Source: Myxococcales bacterium (GTDB lineage: Bacteria > Myxococcota_A > Bradymonadia > UBA7976 > UBA1532). From it: a stretch of 26,270 nucleotides of DNA. Location: NCBI GenBank assembly GCA_020633465.1, contig JACKDN010000058.1, forward strand, positions 1-26,270, read 5' to 3'. The position numbers were made by a program, and so were the translations under genes. This document shows positions 1-9,850 of the stretch, one piece after another (within the stretch, counting starts at the first letter, position 1; every line of letters starts with the position of its first letter). Under the pieces are notes generated by a model that was not told the DNA's origin, ran no database searches, and was given only the letters and a program-made list of their open reading frames with translations.

Positions 1-2809
<2,809 letters not shown>

Positions 2810-2816
2810 GGGCGGG

Positions 2817-2825
2817 CCCTCCCCC
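2817..2825 (-). promoter_or_regulatory. Ribosome binding site deciding a TTG start
   Basis: On the minus strand the sequence reads GGGGGAGGG and stands seven bases before the TTG at 2809. No in-frame ATG lies between this site and the signal peptide, and the TTG start yields a textbook signal sequence, so I take TTG as the true start of the Cys-rich gene. Confidence 0.65.
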
Positions 2826-2894
2826 GGTGAGTCCAGGGGTGAGTGTAGGGCAGCGGCGCGCCTGGGCGCGACCTTCGGGCGCCCGGGCCGAATC

Positions 2895-2910
2895 GGGGGG
2901 ATCACCCCCC
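2895..2910. other. Perfect G6/C6 hairpin in intergenic region
   Basis: Six G, the loop ATCA and six C form a perfect stem-loop between the end of the thioredoxin lipoprotein gene (3029) and the start of the Cys-rich gene (2809). It has no following T-run on either strand, so a classic intrinsic terminator is not proven. It could be a terminator or attenuator separating the two transcription units, or simply a homopolymer accident. Confidence 0.4.
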
Positions 2911-2968
2911 CTGCCATGGGCGTGGTCGTCTTCGGCGTCGAGATCGACCCGTGCGCCCTGCCCCCTTC

Positions 2969-2986
2969 GGGCACGGGCACGGGCAC
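2969..2986. repeat. Three tandem copies of GGGCAC
   Basis: Three exact head-to-tail copies of the hexamer GGGCAC are followed by a partial GGG. A short TGCCC immediately to the left can pair with GGGCA, giving a second weak hairpin. The 219-base gap 2810-3028 between the two minus-strand genes contains this and the G6/C6 hairpin and no gene that I can support. Confidence 0.6.
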
Positions 2987-3028
2987 GGGTCTGCAACGAG
3001 GGCCGCGATGTCACAGCCGTTTCTGCGG

Positions 3029-3670
3029 CTACCCCCCCGCCATGATCGTCTTCACGGCGGCGAAGTCCTGGCCGCTGATGGCGCCGACGCGGACGCAGCG
3101 CAGGTGGCCGCTGGGATCGACCAGGGCGTGGATGGGGATGGCGGCGTTGCGGTCGACGCCCAGGGCGTCGAGGAAGGGGCCGAAGTCGGCCTCGTCGCGC
3201 AGCCAGCGCGCCTGGCCGGGCAGGCCCTTGCCGATGCGCTCGCCCAGCGCGGCGGCGTCCTCGGGCTTGTCGATCGACAACAGCTGCAGGTCGACCGGGC
3301 GGCCCTCCTTCTCCAGCGCGTTGGCCCACCGCGTCATCAGCCCCATCTCTTCGACGCAGGGCTTGCACCAGGTGGCCCACACGTTCACCCACGTCCACCG
3401 ATCGCTGGCCAGCGTCGACTTCGGCGTCGTGCCGTCGGGCAGGGCCCGCTCGTTCGGCCAGGCGAACGCCTTCGCCTTCGGGCCGCTGGCGGGCAGCGTC
3501 AGCTCGCAGAAGCCGGCGGTGTCGTTCACCGCGCCCGCGCGCTTGGCGGGCTTGACGGCGGCGGCGCGGCTGCCGGTCTGCACGGCGGGCGCGTCGCCGC
3601 CGCCTTTGCAGCCGGCGATCATCAGCAACGCCGCGCAGGCGAGCAGACGACGGGACAGGAACAGGCTCAT
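3029..3670 (-). CDS. TlpA-like thioredoxin-fold lipoprotein
   Basis: This 213-residue protein is a predicted lipoprotein of the periplasmic face. A lipobox (MIAGC) places the lipidated cysteine at residue 21. The thioredoxin-like domain starts near residue 90 with the motif WATWCKPC; the redox pair is C102 and C105. The region around residue 190 ends in IPIHALVDPSG, the usual TlpA-type cis-proline and strand segment. TlpA/ResA family members reduce or oxidise disulfides of exported proteins; the direction here cannot be read from the sequence. The gene begins 21 bases after the stop of the OmpA-like gene, so it is probably the last gene of the VKOR - OmpA-like - TlpA operon. The residue after the lipidation site is Lys, which does not resemble the inner-membrane Asp+2 retention signal, so outer-membrane location is possible. 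Confidence 0.9.
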   Translation of the reverse strand: MSLFLSRRLLACAALLMIAGCKGGGDAPAVQTGSRAAAVKPAKRAGAVNDTAGFCELTLPASGPKAKAFAWPNERALPDGTTPKSTLASDRWTWVNVWATWCKPCVEEMGLMTRWANALEKEGRPVDLQLLSIDKPEDAAALGERIGKGLPGQARWLRDEADFGPFLDALGVDRNAAIPIHALVDPSGHLRCVRVGAISGQDFAAVKTIMAGG

Positions 3671-3691
3671 CGCTCCCCTCTCAGCAGGCTC

Positions 3692-4381
3692 TCAAATCGC
3701 GCAGTCGATCCAGGCGACGAACGCGCTGCGGTTGATCTCCTTGGCCGTGCACTCGCTCGGCCGCGAGCGCTGCCAGCCGCAGAACGCCTCGTCCAGCTGC
3801 GCGAAGTCCTCGCCCAGCCACAGCAGGCCCACCTGCTTGGCGATGTCGGGGTCGTCGAAGCGCCGCTGCAGATGGTCCAGCACCGCCTGCGCTCGCCCGG
3901 CGCTCAGCTTCTCGTTGTGGTCGGTCTTGCCGTCCGGGCTGGCCCGCGCCACCACGAAGAAGAAGCTGGCGCCGCGCTGATCGCCCCAGGCCTTCTCGAC
4001 CGTCGCCTTCGCGCCCTCGTCGAGCTCGACGCTGTCGGCGTCGAACTGCACGATGCGCGCGCGCTCCTCCAGCGGCCGGAACAGCGCGTTGAAGTCCTCG
4101 TCGCTCAGCTGCGCCACGTTCTTCGCCACCGCCGGCTGGCACCCCCGCCCCGCCGCGCCCACCAGCCCGCAGGCCGTCGCCACGCGCCGCACGATGGCCT
4201 TCAGCTTCGGCGTGCAGTACGCGTCCTCGGCGACGCTGGCGATGGCCACCTCGCTCTCGGCCGCCGACGGATCGTTCGCCTTCAGCCGCTCCTCGGCGCT
4301 GCCCAGCCACGACCCCACCATCAGCGCCGGCACCAGCAGCGCCGGCGCCCCGAGGATGCCGCGCAGTACGACCTCGCTCAT
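3692..4381 (-). CDS. Membrane-anchored OmpA-like protein with six cysteines
   Basis: The 229-residue product has one N-terminal membrane segment (about residues 6-27, Ala/Leu/Val-rich) and no obvious cleavage site. Residues about 105-175 look like an OmpA C-terminal domain: IVQFDADSVEL, then NEKLSAGRAQAV, which retains the LSxxRAxxV helix. The Asp of the usual GHTD motif, which contacts diaminopimelate in peptidoglycan, aligns with a Ser (ARAS), so binding of the cell wall is uncertain. Six cysteines (56, 71, 81, 201, 211, 227) flank the domain in two clusters, which is unusual for this family and fits the neighbouring oxidative-folding genes. Its ATG overlaps the stop of the VKOR fusion by ATGA, so translation is coupled. 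I infer an envelope protein stabilised by disulfides, or an accessory of the disulfide machinery. No precise function can be assigned. Confidence 0.88.
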   Translation of the reverse strand: MSEVVLRGILGAPALLVPALMVGSWLGSAEERLKANDPSAAESEVAIASVAEDAYCTPKLKAIVRRVATACGLVGAAGRGCQPAVAKNVAQLSDEDFNALFRPLEERARIVQFDADSVELDEGAKATVEKAWGDQRGASFFFVVARASPDGKTDHNEKLSAGRAQAVLDHLQRRFDDPDIAKQVGLLWLGEDFAQLDEAFCGWQRSRPSECTAKEINRSAFVAWIDCAI

Positions 4382-5718
4382 CGTCCGCCCTCCGCCAGCA
4401 TGCGCGTCAGCGTGTATTCCAGCCCCAGATCGGTGTCCTCGTCGCACATGCGCGTGCCCGCCACGAACAGCTGCGGCGTCATCACCGGCAGCGCGTTCGC
4501 CACCGTCCACTGCAGGCTCTTGACCACCTTGTTCTTGGCCACCGGCGTGCCCAGGCAGGCGGCCACCTCGGGGAACGTCGACTTCAGCCGCTGCCGCAGC
4601 TTCCCCTCGTCTTCCTTGGCCTCGGCCAACAGCGACTCCTGGTGCTCGAAGGCCCACTCGAGGATGGCCCGCGCCTTGTCGGGCTGGGCGCACAGCATCG
4701 CCTCGCTCACCGCGCACGCGCCCGGGTGCAGGCTCTGCGTCACCATCCAGTTGCAGCTCGAGTCGAGCGGGAACAGCACGGCCCGCTGATCCAGCTTCTT
4801 GTCCAGCCCGCTGGCCGTCAGCCGCTCGTCGAACGCGCGGCAGGCCGGGCACAGCGGATCCAGCACCTCGATCGACGGCTTCCCACCCGGCACCCGCGCC
4901 AGCTCGACCATGATGCCGGCGGGATCCTCCGGCTGCACCAGCGCGCCGCAGCCCTTCGCCCCGCGCTCGCTGCCCTCGGTGTCGGGCAGCCAGGCCAGGT
5001 ACACCACGGTGAGCGCCACCACGAAGCCGACGCCCTCGAGCACGCCCACCCCGAAGCGGCGCGCCGCGGTGGTGTCGATGCCCTGCGGCCGCTCGCTGCC
5101 CAGGAACGCGCCCAGCGCGCCCACGAACAGCACGGCGCTGCTGACGTAGATGCCCACGCACACCGTGCACACCGCGCCCACCTCGGCCCAGGCCAGGTAG
5201 CCGTAGATGGCGCTCATCACGTTGGGCAGCGCCGAGGCGGCCAGCAGGAAGCCGGCCTCGCTGCGCGTCGGCCGCCCCCGCCACAGCAGGTGCCCCGAGC
5301 GGTAGGCCATGAACGCGAACACCGCCAGCGCCCACAGGCTGACCGGGATGCCGCCCCACAGGCTGTCGCGGAACCACGAGCTGTAGGGGCTCAGCATCAC
5401 CGTGCGGCAGCCGCTCTCGCCCAGCTCGGCCTGCGCGCCGGGCACCACCGAGCAGTGGATGGCGTGCACCTGCCGGTCGAGGTGCGCGACGAAGTCCGCG
5501 GTGCTCGTGCCCGCGAACCAGCACCCCGCCAGGCTGCCGACGAAGGCCAGCGCCAGCGGGAAGCGCCCGGCGCCGCGCGCGAAGGCGAGATCGGGATCGG
5601 GGCCCGCGGGGGCGTCGAAGTCCGGATCGCCGGCCTCGGGGAAGGCCGCCGCGTCGCCCCGGCCGCGGTCGGGCCGCTCGGAGGCGAGGTCGAGATCGTC
5701 ATCGAGGTACTTGGCCAT
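4378..5718 (-). CDS. VKOR-family / DsbA-like fusion, disulfide bond formation
   Basis: This 446-residue membrane protein fuses a vitamin K epoxide reductase (VKOR) domain to a thioredoxin-like domain. After an acidic cytoplasmic N-terminus, about five membrane segments span residues 53-245. The VKOR loop cysteines are C89 and C104, followed by the typical SPYSSWF...GGIPVS segment, and the catalytic pair is CTVC (C184, C187). The periplasmic domain from about residue 275 carries DPLCPAC (C290, C293), a DsbA/Thioredoxin_4-type active site. In bacterial VKOR homologues the membrane domain passes electrons from the thioredoxin partner to quinone, so this protein should oxidise exported proteins as DsbA plus DsbB do. 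The start is chosen at MAKYLD, which has GGAG a few bases upstream; an upstream in-frame extension has no protein-like character. It is the first gene of a minus-strand operon with an OmpA-like and a TlpA-like gene. Confidence 0.93.
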   Translation of the reverse strand: MAKYLDDDLDLASERPDRGRGDAAAFPEAGDPDFDAPAGPDPDLAFARGAGRFPLALAFVGSLAGCWFAGTSTADFVAHLDRQVHAIHCSVVPGAQAELGESGCRTVMLSPYSSWFRDSLWGGIPVSLWALAVFAFMAYRSGHLLWRGRPTRSEAGFLLAASALPNVMSAIYGYLAWAEVGAVCTVCVGIYVSSAVLFVGALGAFLGSERPQGIDTTAARRFGVGVLEGVGFVVALTVVYLAWLPDTEGSERGAKGCGALVQPEDPAGIMVELARVPGGKPSIEVLDPLCPACRAFDERLTASGLDKKLDQRAVLFPLDSSCNWMVTQSLHPGACAVSEAMLCAQPDKARAILEWAFEHQESLLAEAKEDEGKLRQRLKSTFPEVAACLGTPVAKNKVVKSLQWTVANALPVMTPQLFVAGTRMCDEDTDLGLEYTLTRMLAEGGR

Positions 5719-5825
5719 GCGAACTCCGGCCGGGGGGCGCCGGCGGAGAGGTTCGCAGGGCGCGCCCACGGGCGCAAGCGGGGCCGTGACGCGGGGCTTG
5801 TCGCGCCCCGCGGCGAGGTGCGAAC
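5718..5825. promoter_or_regulatory. Divergent promoter region with three TGCGAAC motifs
   Basis: The 134-base gap between the VKOR operon (leftward) and the histidine kinase (rightward) must carry promoters for both. It contains the heptamer TGCGAAC at 5718-5724, its exact reverse complement GTTCGCA at 5751-5757, and TGCGAAC again at 5819-5825. The first two form an inverted repeat with a 26-base spacer. Three copies of a 7-mer within 108 bases suggest an operator, perhaps for one of the nearby LuxR-type regulators. I see no convincing -35/-10 pair. Confidence 0.35.
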
Positions 5826-5852
5826 GTGCCCACCGCTCGACCCGGGGGGACG

Positions 5853-6767
5853 ATGGGACGGCGACACAATCTCGCGGACGCGACAGACCCCGGGCGCACC
5901 GCACGCCGGGCGGCGATCCTCTTCGCGGCCGTGGCGTCCGCCTGGGTGCTCGGGTCGGATCTCCTGGTCGAGCGCCTGGTGCCCGCCGCCCAGCACCCCG
6001 TCGCGCAGACCACCAAGGCCCTCGCGTTCGTCCTCGTCGCCACCGCCGCGTTCTATCTGGTACTGCGTGGCGCCCTGCGCCGGACCGCAAGCGCCCAGGT
6101 CCAGGCCCTGCGCGACCAGACGGAGCAGCTTCGGGCCTTCACCGCGCGCGAGATGGCCATCCGGGACGAGGAGCGCGCGACGCTCGCGCGCACCGTCCAC
6201 GACGTGCTCGGCCAGCACGCCGTGGTGCTGCGCATGGTGCTCGCCCAGATGCGGCGCCGGGGCGCCGCCGAGCCGGCGCTGGCCGAGCTGCTCGACGACG
6301 CCGAGCGCACCGCCGCCGAGCTGGGCAACGCCGTGCGCGGGCTCAGCGGGGCGCTGCGCCCGCCGGTGATGGACGGCGAGGGCCTGGCTGCGGCCCTCGA
6401 GCGCCTGGCCCGACGATTCGAGGGCCACGGCGGCCCCGAGATCGAGGTGCGCGCGACGCAGATCACCGTCGAACTGGGCATCGCGACGCAGCTTCAGCGC
6501 ATCGTACAGGAGGCCATTCTGAACGCCGTGCGCCACGCCGGCGCACGAAAGGTGCTGATCACGCTGACCTGCACACCCGAGCGGCTTCGACTGAGCGTCG
6601 CCGACGACGGAGACGGCATCGCCGAGGGGGCGGCGCCCGGCGTCGGCACCACCAGCATGACCGAGCGCGCGCGGCTGGCCGGCGGGGCGCTCACGCTGCT
6701 CGACCCCGGCGCCCTGGGCGGCGTCGAGGTCGTCGCCGAGGTTCCCCGCGGCGAGGCGGCTTCATGA
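5853..6767 (+). CDS. NarL-family membrane sensor histidine kinase
   Basis: This 304-residue kinase has two membrane segments near its N-terminus (about residues 20-75), a short linker helix, a HisKA_3 dimerisation helix and a HATPase domain. The phospho-accepting His is in TVHDVLGQ (H116 from the chosen ATG). The ATP-binding parts are the N-box EAILNAVRHAG, then DDGDGI and a GxGTTSMTER segment. No sizeable extracellular sensor domain is present, so the signal is probably sensed within the membrane or the short loop. The ATG at 5853 follows GGGGGA very closely; a GTG at 5826 in the same frame is an alternative start. The stop overlaps the ATG of the next gene by ATGA, so it is co-translated with its response regulator, the likely phosphotransfer partner. 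Confidence 0.92.
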   Translation: MGRRHNLADATDPGRTARRAAILFAAVASAWVLGSDLLVERLVPAAQHPVAQTTKALAFVLVATAAFYLVLRGALRRTASAQVQALRDQTEQLRAFTAREMAIRDEERATLARTVHDVLGQHAVVLRMVLAQMRRRGAAEPALAELLDDAERTAAELGNAVRGLSGALRPPVMDGEGLAAALERLARRFEGHGGPEIEVRATQITVELGIATQLQRIVQEAILNAVRHAGARKVLITLTCTPERLRLSVADDGDGIAEGAAPGVGTTSMTERARLAGGALTLLDPGALGGVEVVAEVPRGEAAS

Positions 6768-7399
6768 GGCACCGCGTCCTGATCGCCGACGACCACCCGA
6801 TGGTGCGGCGCAGCGTGGCGACGCTGCTGCGCGACCTGCTGGGCGAGGTGGAGATCGTCGAGGCCGAGACCCTGCCCGAGGTGCTCCGCGAAGTGGTCGA
6901 CGACGACCTCGCGCTGGTCGTGCTCGACCTCTCGATGCCCGACGGTGATCCCATCGATCTGGTCGAGGCGATCCGCGTGCACGCGCCCCGGCTGCCTCTG
7001 CTGGTGTTCACCATGCACGAGGATCCCGCCCTCGCCGTGCGGCTGCTGCGCGCGGGCGTCGACGGCTACGTGTCGAAGACCCGTCCACCCGACGAGCTGG
7101 CCGAGGCGGTTCAGCGGCTGCTCGCCGGCCGCAAGTACGTCGGCCCCGAGCTGGCCGAGCACATCGCCGGGTACCTCGACACCGGCCGCCCTGCCGAGCC
7201 GCACGAGCTGCTGTCGAAGCGCGAGTATCAGGTGATGCAGGGCCTCGGCGCGGGGCAGACCGTCAGCGAGATCGCAGCGCGACTGCACCTGAGCGTGAAG
7301 ACGGTCAGCACCTACCGAGCGCGCCTGCTCGAGAAGATGGGCATGGCGACCAACGCCCAGCTCGTCCGCTACGTCGTCGAGCACGATCTCGATCGCTGA
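6764..7399 (+). CDS. NarL/LuxR-type response regulator, copy 1
   Basis: The 211-residue protein has an N-terminal receiver domain and a C-terminal LuxR-type helix-turn-helix. The acidic pair is ADDHP near the N-terminus, the phospho-acceptor is D55 in VLDLSMPDGDP, and the conserved Lys lies in VSKTRPP. The DNA-binding domain begins with LSKREYQVMQGLGAG and has the recognition helix region SVKTVSTYRARLLEKMG. It overlaps the kinase gene by ATGA and is its predicted target. Copy 2, at 7790, matches it in length without gaps, with about 155 of 211 residues identical by manual count. The helix-turn-helix is almost unchanged between copies, so both probably recognise the same or very similar sites. 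Confidence 0.95.
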   Translation: MRHRVLIADDHPMVRRSVATLLRDLLGEVEIVEAETLPEVLREVVDDDLALVVLDLSMPDGDPIDLVEAIRVHAPRLPLLVFTMHEDPALAVRLLRAGVDGYVSKTRPPDELAEAVQRLLAGRKYVGPELAEHIAGYLDTGRPAEPHELLSKREYQVMQGLGAGQTVSEIAARLHLSVKTVSTYRARLLEKMGMATNAQLVRYVVEHDLDR

Positions 7400-7789
7400 T
7401 CGGGCCCGCTGGGATCGCGCCGCCCTGGCGCGAAGCGCGACACCCCAGACCTGCCGTCCCCGTGAGCGCGTGGCCGCGGCCGCGTCCGATCGCCGCTGTC
7501 CGCGGTGCGTCGAAACCCGGCCCCTCGTAGGACAACCGCTGACACGGGAATCCGACGCGCGCTCCTACCCGGGCCGCGCGGCCGCACGGATCATGCGACC
7601 CGTCATGGTGGCGTGGTCGAGCCCCCGGGCCGGTCGCGGGCCGGCTCGCCGCTTCCCACTCGTGAGCCCATCGTCCGGCCGCCGCCCGCTTGCACGAACC
7701 CCCTCGGAGACCAGCCTGAACGCCACGCCCCCAGACGTCCCGCTCGCCGGGCCCGACCGCGCCGCGCCGCGGATCGCCGGGAGGACGAC
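7400..7789 (+). other. 390-base spacer between the two response regulator genes
   Basis: This stretch separates the two paralogous regulator genes. An open frame leads into copy 2 from about 7505, but its translation is Arg/Pro-rich and low in complexity. It resembles neither a kinase remnant nor a receiver extension, and the GTG at 7790 has a much better ribosome site. The spacer may hold a promoter for copy 2. I found no clear -35/-10 pair and no strong hairpin. Confidence 0.5.
7779..7784 (+). promoter_or_regulatory. Ribosome binding site deciding a GTG start
   Basis: GGGAGG stands five bases before the GTG at 7790. That start gives a regulator of exactly the same length as its tandem paralogue, so I prefer it over upstream in-frame codons that would add an Arg/Pro-rich leader. 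Confidence 0.7.
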
Positions 7790-8425
7790 GTGACCCGGCG
7801 CGTCCTCGTCGCCGACGACCATCCGCTGGTGCGCCGAGGCGTCTCGGCGGCCCTGTTCGACGTGCTGGGGCAGGTGCACGTGGTCGAGGCCGAGACGACC
7901 CACGAGGCCCTCGCCGCGGTCACCCACGGCCCGCTCGACCTCGTGGTGCTCGACCTGGCCATGCCCGGGGGCGATCCCCTCGACCTGATCGAGGCGATTC
8001 GCGTGCACGCGCCGCGTCTGCCGGTGCTGGTGTTCACGATGTACGAAGAGCCCGCGCTGGCCGTGCGCCTGCTGCGCGCGGGGGCCGACGGCTTCGTCGC
8101 CAAGACGCGCCCCGCCGACGAGCTGGTCGAGGCCGTCGTGCGCCTGCTGGCGGGCCGCAAGTACGTCGACCCCGAGCTGGCCGAGTACATCGCCGGCCAC
8201 CTGGACACGCACACGTCGGCCGCCGCGCACGAGGGCCTGTCGAAGCGGGAGTTCCAGGTCCTGTTGGGGCTGGGCGCCGGCCGGACGGTCAGCGAGATCG
8301 CGGAGTCGCTGCACCTGAGCGTCAAGACGGTCAGCACGTACCGCGCGCGGCTGCTCGAGAAGATGGGCATGACCACCAACGCGCAGCTCGTGCGCTACGT
8401 CGTCGACCACGAGCTCGATCGTTGA
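7790..8425 (+). CDS. NarL/LuxR-type response regulator, copy 2
   Basis: This 211-residue receiver plus LuxR-HTH protein is a tandem paralogue of the regulator at 6764. The phospho-acceptor is D55 in VLDLAMPGGDP, the Lys is in VAKTRPA, and the DNA-binding region LHLSVKTVSTYRARLLEKMG is identical to that of copy 1. Most differences fall in receiver residues about 20-50 and in the linker near residues 141-150. Those are the surfaces that usually set kinase partner and dimer choice. No kinase is paired directly with it. It could share the upstream NarL-type kinase, answer another kinase, or act downstream of the PAS kinase further on. The start is a GTG with GGGAGG upstream. Confidence 0.94.
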   Translation: MTRRVLVADDHPLVRRGVSAALFDVLGQVHVVEAETTHEALAAVTHGPLDLVVLDLAMPGGDPLDLIEAIRVHAPRLPVLVFTMYEEPALAVRLLRAGADGFVAKTRPADELVEAVVRLLAGRKYVDPELAEYIAGHLDTHTSAAAHEGLSKREFQVLLGLGAGRTVSEIAESLHLSVKTVSTYRARLLEKMGMTTNAQLVRYVVDHELDR

Positions 8426-8720
8426 CCGACCACGTCGTGCGGCCAGCGTAGGACGAACACCGACGACAGAATCAGCGATCGCCGCCTCAAACGCTGGGGC
8501 GAAGTCACCGATACAGCCGCCGACGGGCGTGGGCGCCCCCGCACACGATCCTCGGCGCACGACCCACGCGGGTTCGAAAGACGACGCTGCCCCACCGTCC
8601 GCACGGAGGTTCGTTGACGCGGCGAACACAGACCCGAAGCCCCAGCGCCCGCGCCCGTTCGGTCACCCCACTCCGCCGCCACGTCGGCGCGCGAGCCGCG
8701 CAGCGACGATCGAGGTGCCC
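8426..8720 (+). other. 295-base gap upstream of the PAS/KaiB/kinase operon, with an inverted repeat
   Basis: No gene is supported here. The gap holds an inverted repeat GTTCG-N9-CGAAC at 8609-8627 that encloses a -35-like TTGACG (8614-8619). No convincing -10 element follows at normal spacing. The half-sites share the core CGAAC with the three motifs found upstream of the NarL-type kinase. An in-frame leader from 8529 reads as low-complexity sequence and is rejected. Confidence 0.35.
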
Positions 8721-9542
8721 ATGACCATCCCCAGCGCACCACGGCCCCACGTCGACGATCTGTTCGCCGCGGTCGCCCTGCTGCCGGGCACGGCCTACGT
8801 CCTGGACGCCGACCTGCGCATCGAGCGCACCAACGCGGGCTGGCGCGCCTTCGCGCGGGCGAACGACGGCGCGGCCGTGCTGCGCGATTGGGGCCTGGGG
8901 CGCCGGGTCACCGACGCCATCACCCCCGAGACGGTGCGCGCGTTCCACGTCGATCTGCTGCGCCGCGCGTTCGACGCGCCCGACCCGATCACGCACGACT
9001 ATCAGTGTCCGAGCGCGGCCACCCAGCGCCGCTTCCGCATGACCGTGCACCCCACCGTGGAGGGCCGGCTGGTGGTGGTCCACACGCTGTTGGCCGAGGT
9101 CGAGCCGACCGCGTCCCCTCGGGATCCGGCCGACGTCTACGTCGCCCGCGGCATCACGACGATGTGTTGCCACTGTCGACACACGGCGCGCGTCGACGTA
9201 CCCGGCGCCTGGGACTGGGTGCCTCACTACCTCGCGTCGCCTCCGCCGTTGGTCAGCCATGGCTTGTGCCCCACGTGTGACGCCTTCTACTACCCCCCCG
9301 AGCCCGGCGCGCTCCCGCGTGACGACGCCGAGCGCGCCGTTCGTCTGGCCGAGCTGTCGCTGGCCGAGGCGGCCGCGCGCGGCGAGTCGGCCCTGCACCC
9401 GCGGGCGCTGTCCGAAGCCGAGCTGCTGCGCGCTCGACAGCGCGACGCCGACGAGAGCACCCAGGTCGAGCTGCGCCACGGTGTGTCCCGCCGCCGAGGT
9501 GGCGATCCCGACGCGCCCGGCAGCCGCGAGCCGGTCCGATGA
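8721..9542 (+). CDS. PAS-like protein with zinc-ribbon-type CxxC...CxxC module
   Basis: The 273-residue soluble protein has an N-terminal PAS-like segment (about residues 12-130, with GTAYVLDADLRIERTNAGW). A small module follows with C149/C150/C152 and C183/C186: CCHCR, then about 30 residues with WDWVPHYL, then SHGLCPTC. This layout matches a cysteine module often found at the C-terminus of bacterial PAS or receiver proteins (SHGxCPxC), presumed to bind zinc or sense redox state. Residues 200-273 are charged and helical. The ATG has GAGG four to five bases upstream. The stop overlaps the KaiB-like gene by ATGA, so the two are co-translated. I infer a signalling accessory protein rather than an enzyme; no kinase or output domain is present. 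Confidence 0.85.
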   Translation: MTIPSAPRPHVDDLFAAVALLPGTAYVLDADLRIERTNAGWRAFARANDGAAVLRDWGLGRRVTDAITPETVRAFHVDLLRRAFDAPDPITHDYQCPSAATQRRFRMTVHPTVEGRLVVVHTLLAEVEPTASPRDPADVYVARGITTMCCHCRHTARVDVPGAWDWVPHYLASPPPLVSHGLCPTCDAFYYPPEPGALPRDDAERAVRLAELSLAEAAARGESALHPRALSEAELLRARQRDADESTQVELRHGVSRRRGGDPDAPGSREPVR

Positions 9543-9850
9543 CGCACGACGGCCACCCGGGTCCGCGCCCCCCCTGTGTGGTGCGGCTGTTCGTCGCCGG
9601 CGACGCGCCCAACTCGACCCGCGCGCGGGCCCGGCTGCGCGCGCTGCTCGAGCGGCACCCCGACCACGCCGTGACCGTCGAGGTCGTGGACGTGCTGCGC
9701 GAGCCCGAGCGCGCGCTGCAGGACAACATCGTCGCGACCCCCACGCTGGTGCGCACGTCGCCCACGCCGCGGAGGGTGCTGATCGGCGATCTCGGCCGGC
9801 CGGCGGACGTCGCCGCCCTGCTCGACCTGCCGGAGCCCACCGATGAGTGA
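9539..9850 (+). CDS. KaiB-like protein
   Basis: This 103-residue protein matches the KaiB family: RLFVAGDAPNSTRAR near residue 16, VEVVDVLREPERAL, then IVATPTLVRTSPTPRRVLIG followed by DL. In cyanobacteria KaiB is a fold-switching clock protein that binds KaiC; the SasA kinase uses a related KaiB-like sensor domain. No kaiC is seen in this window. By hand alignment to cyanobacterial KaiB, the residue matching K58 is Asn, G89 is Leu and D91 is kept, so the fold-switching behaviour may differ. The gene overlaps the PAS/zinc-ribbon gene (ATGA) and the downstream hybrid kinase (8 bases), implying equimolar expression and probably physical partnership. A role as partner or sensor subunit of that kinase is inference. 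Confidence 0.88.
   Translation: MTHDGHPGPRPPCVVRLFVAGDAPNSTRARARLRALLERHPDHAVTVEVVDVLREPERALQDNIVATPTLVRTSPTPRRVLIGDLGRPADVAALLDLPEPTDE

Noticed and set aside
2895..2910. G6/C6 hairpin as a proven intrinsic terminator
   Set aside because: No T-run follows on either strand, so only a hairpin is reported.
2951..4789. Plus-strand frame of 612 codons over the thioredoxin and OmpA-like genes
   Set aside because: Low-complexity Arg/Ala/Gln/His product without domains. The minus strand carries WCKPC, OmpA and VKOR motifs in the expected frames.
7505..7789. In-frame leader before response regulator copy 2
   Set aside because: Pro/Arg-rich with no receiver-like or membrane features. GTG at 7790 gives the same length as the paralogue and has GGGAGG upstream.
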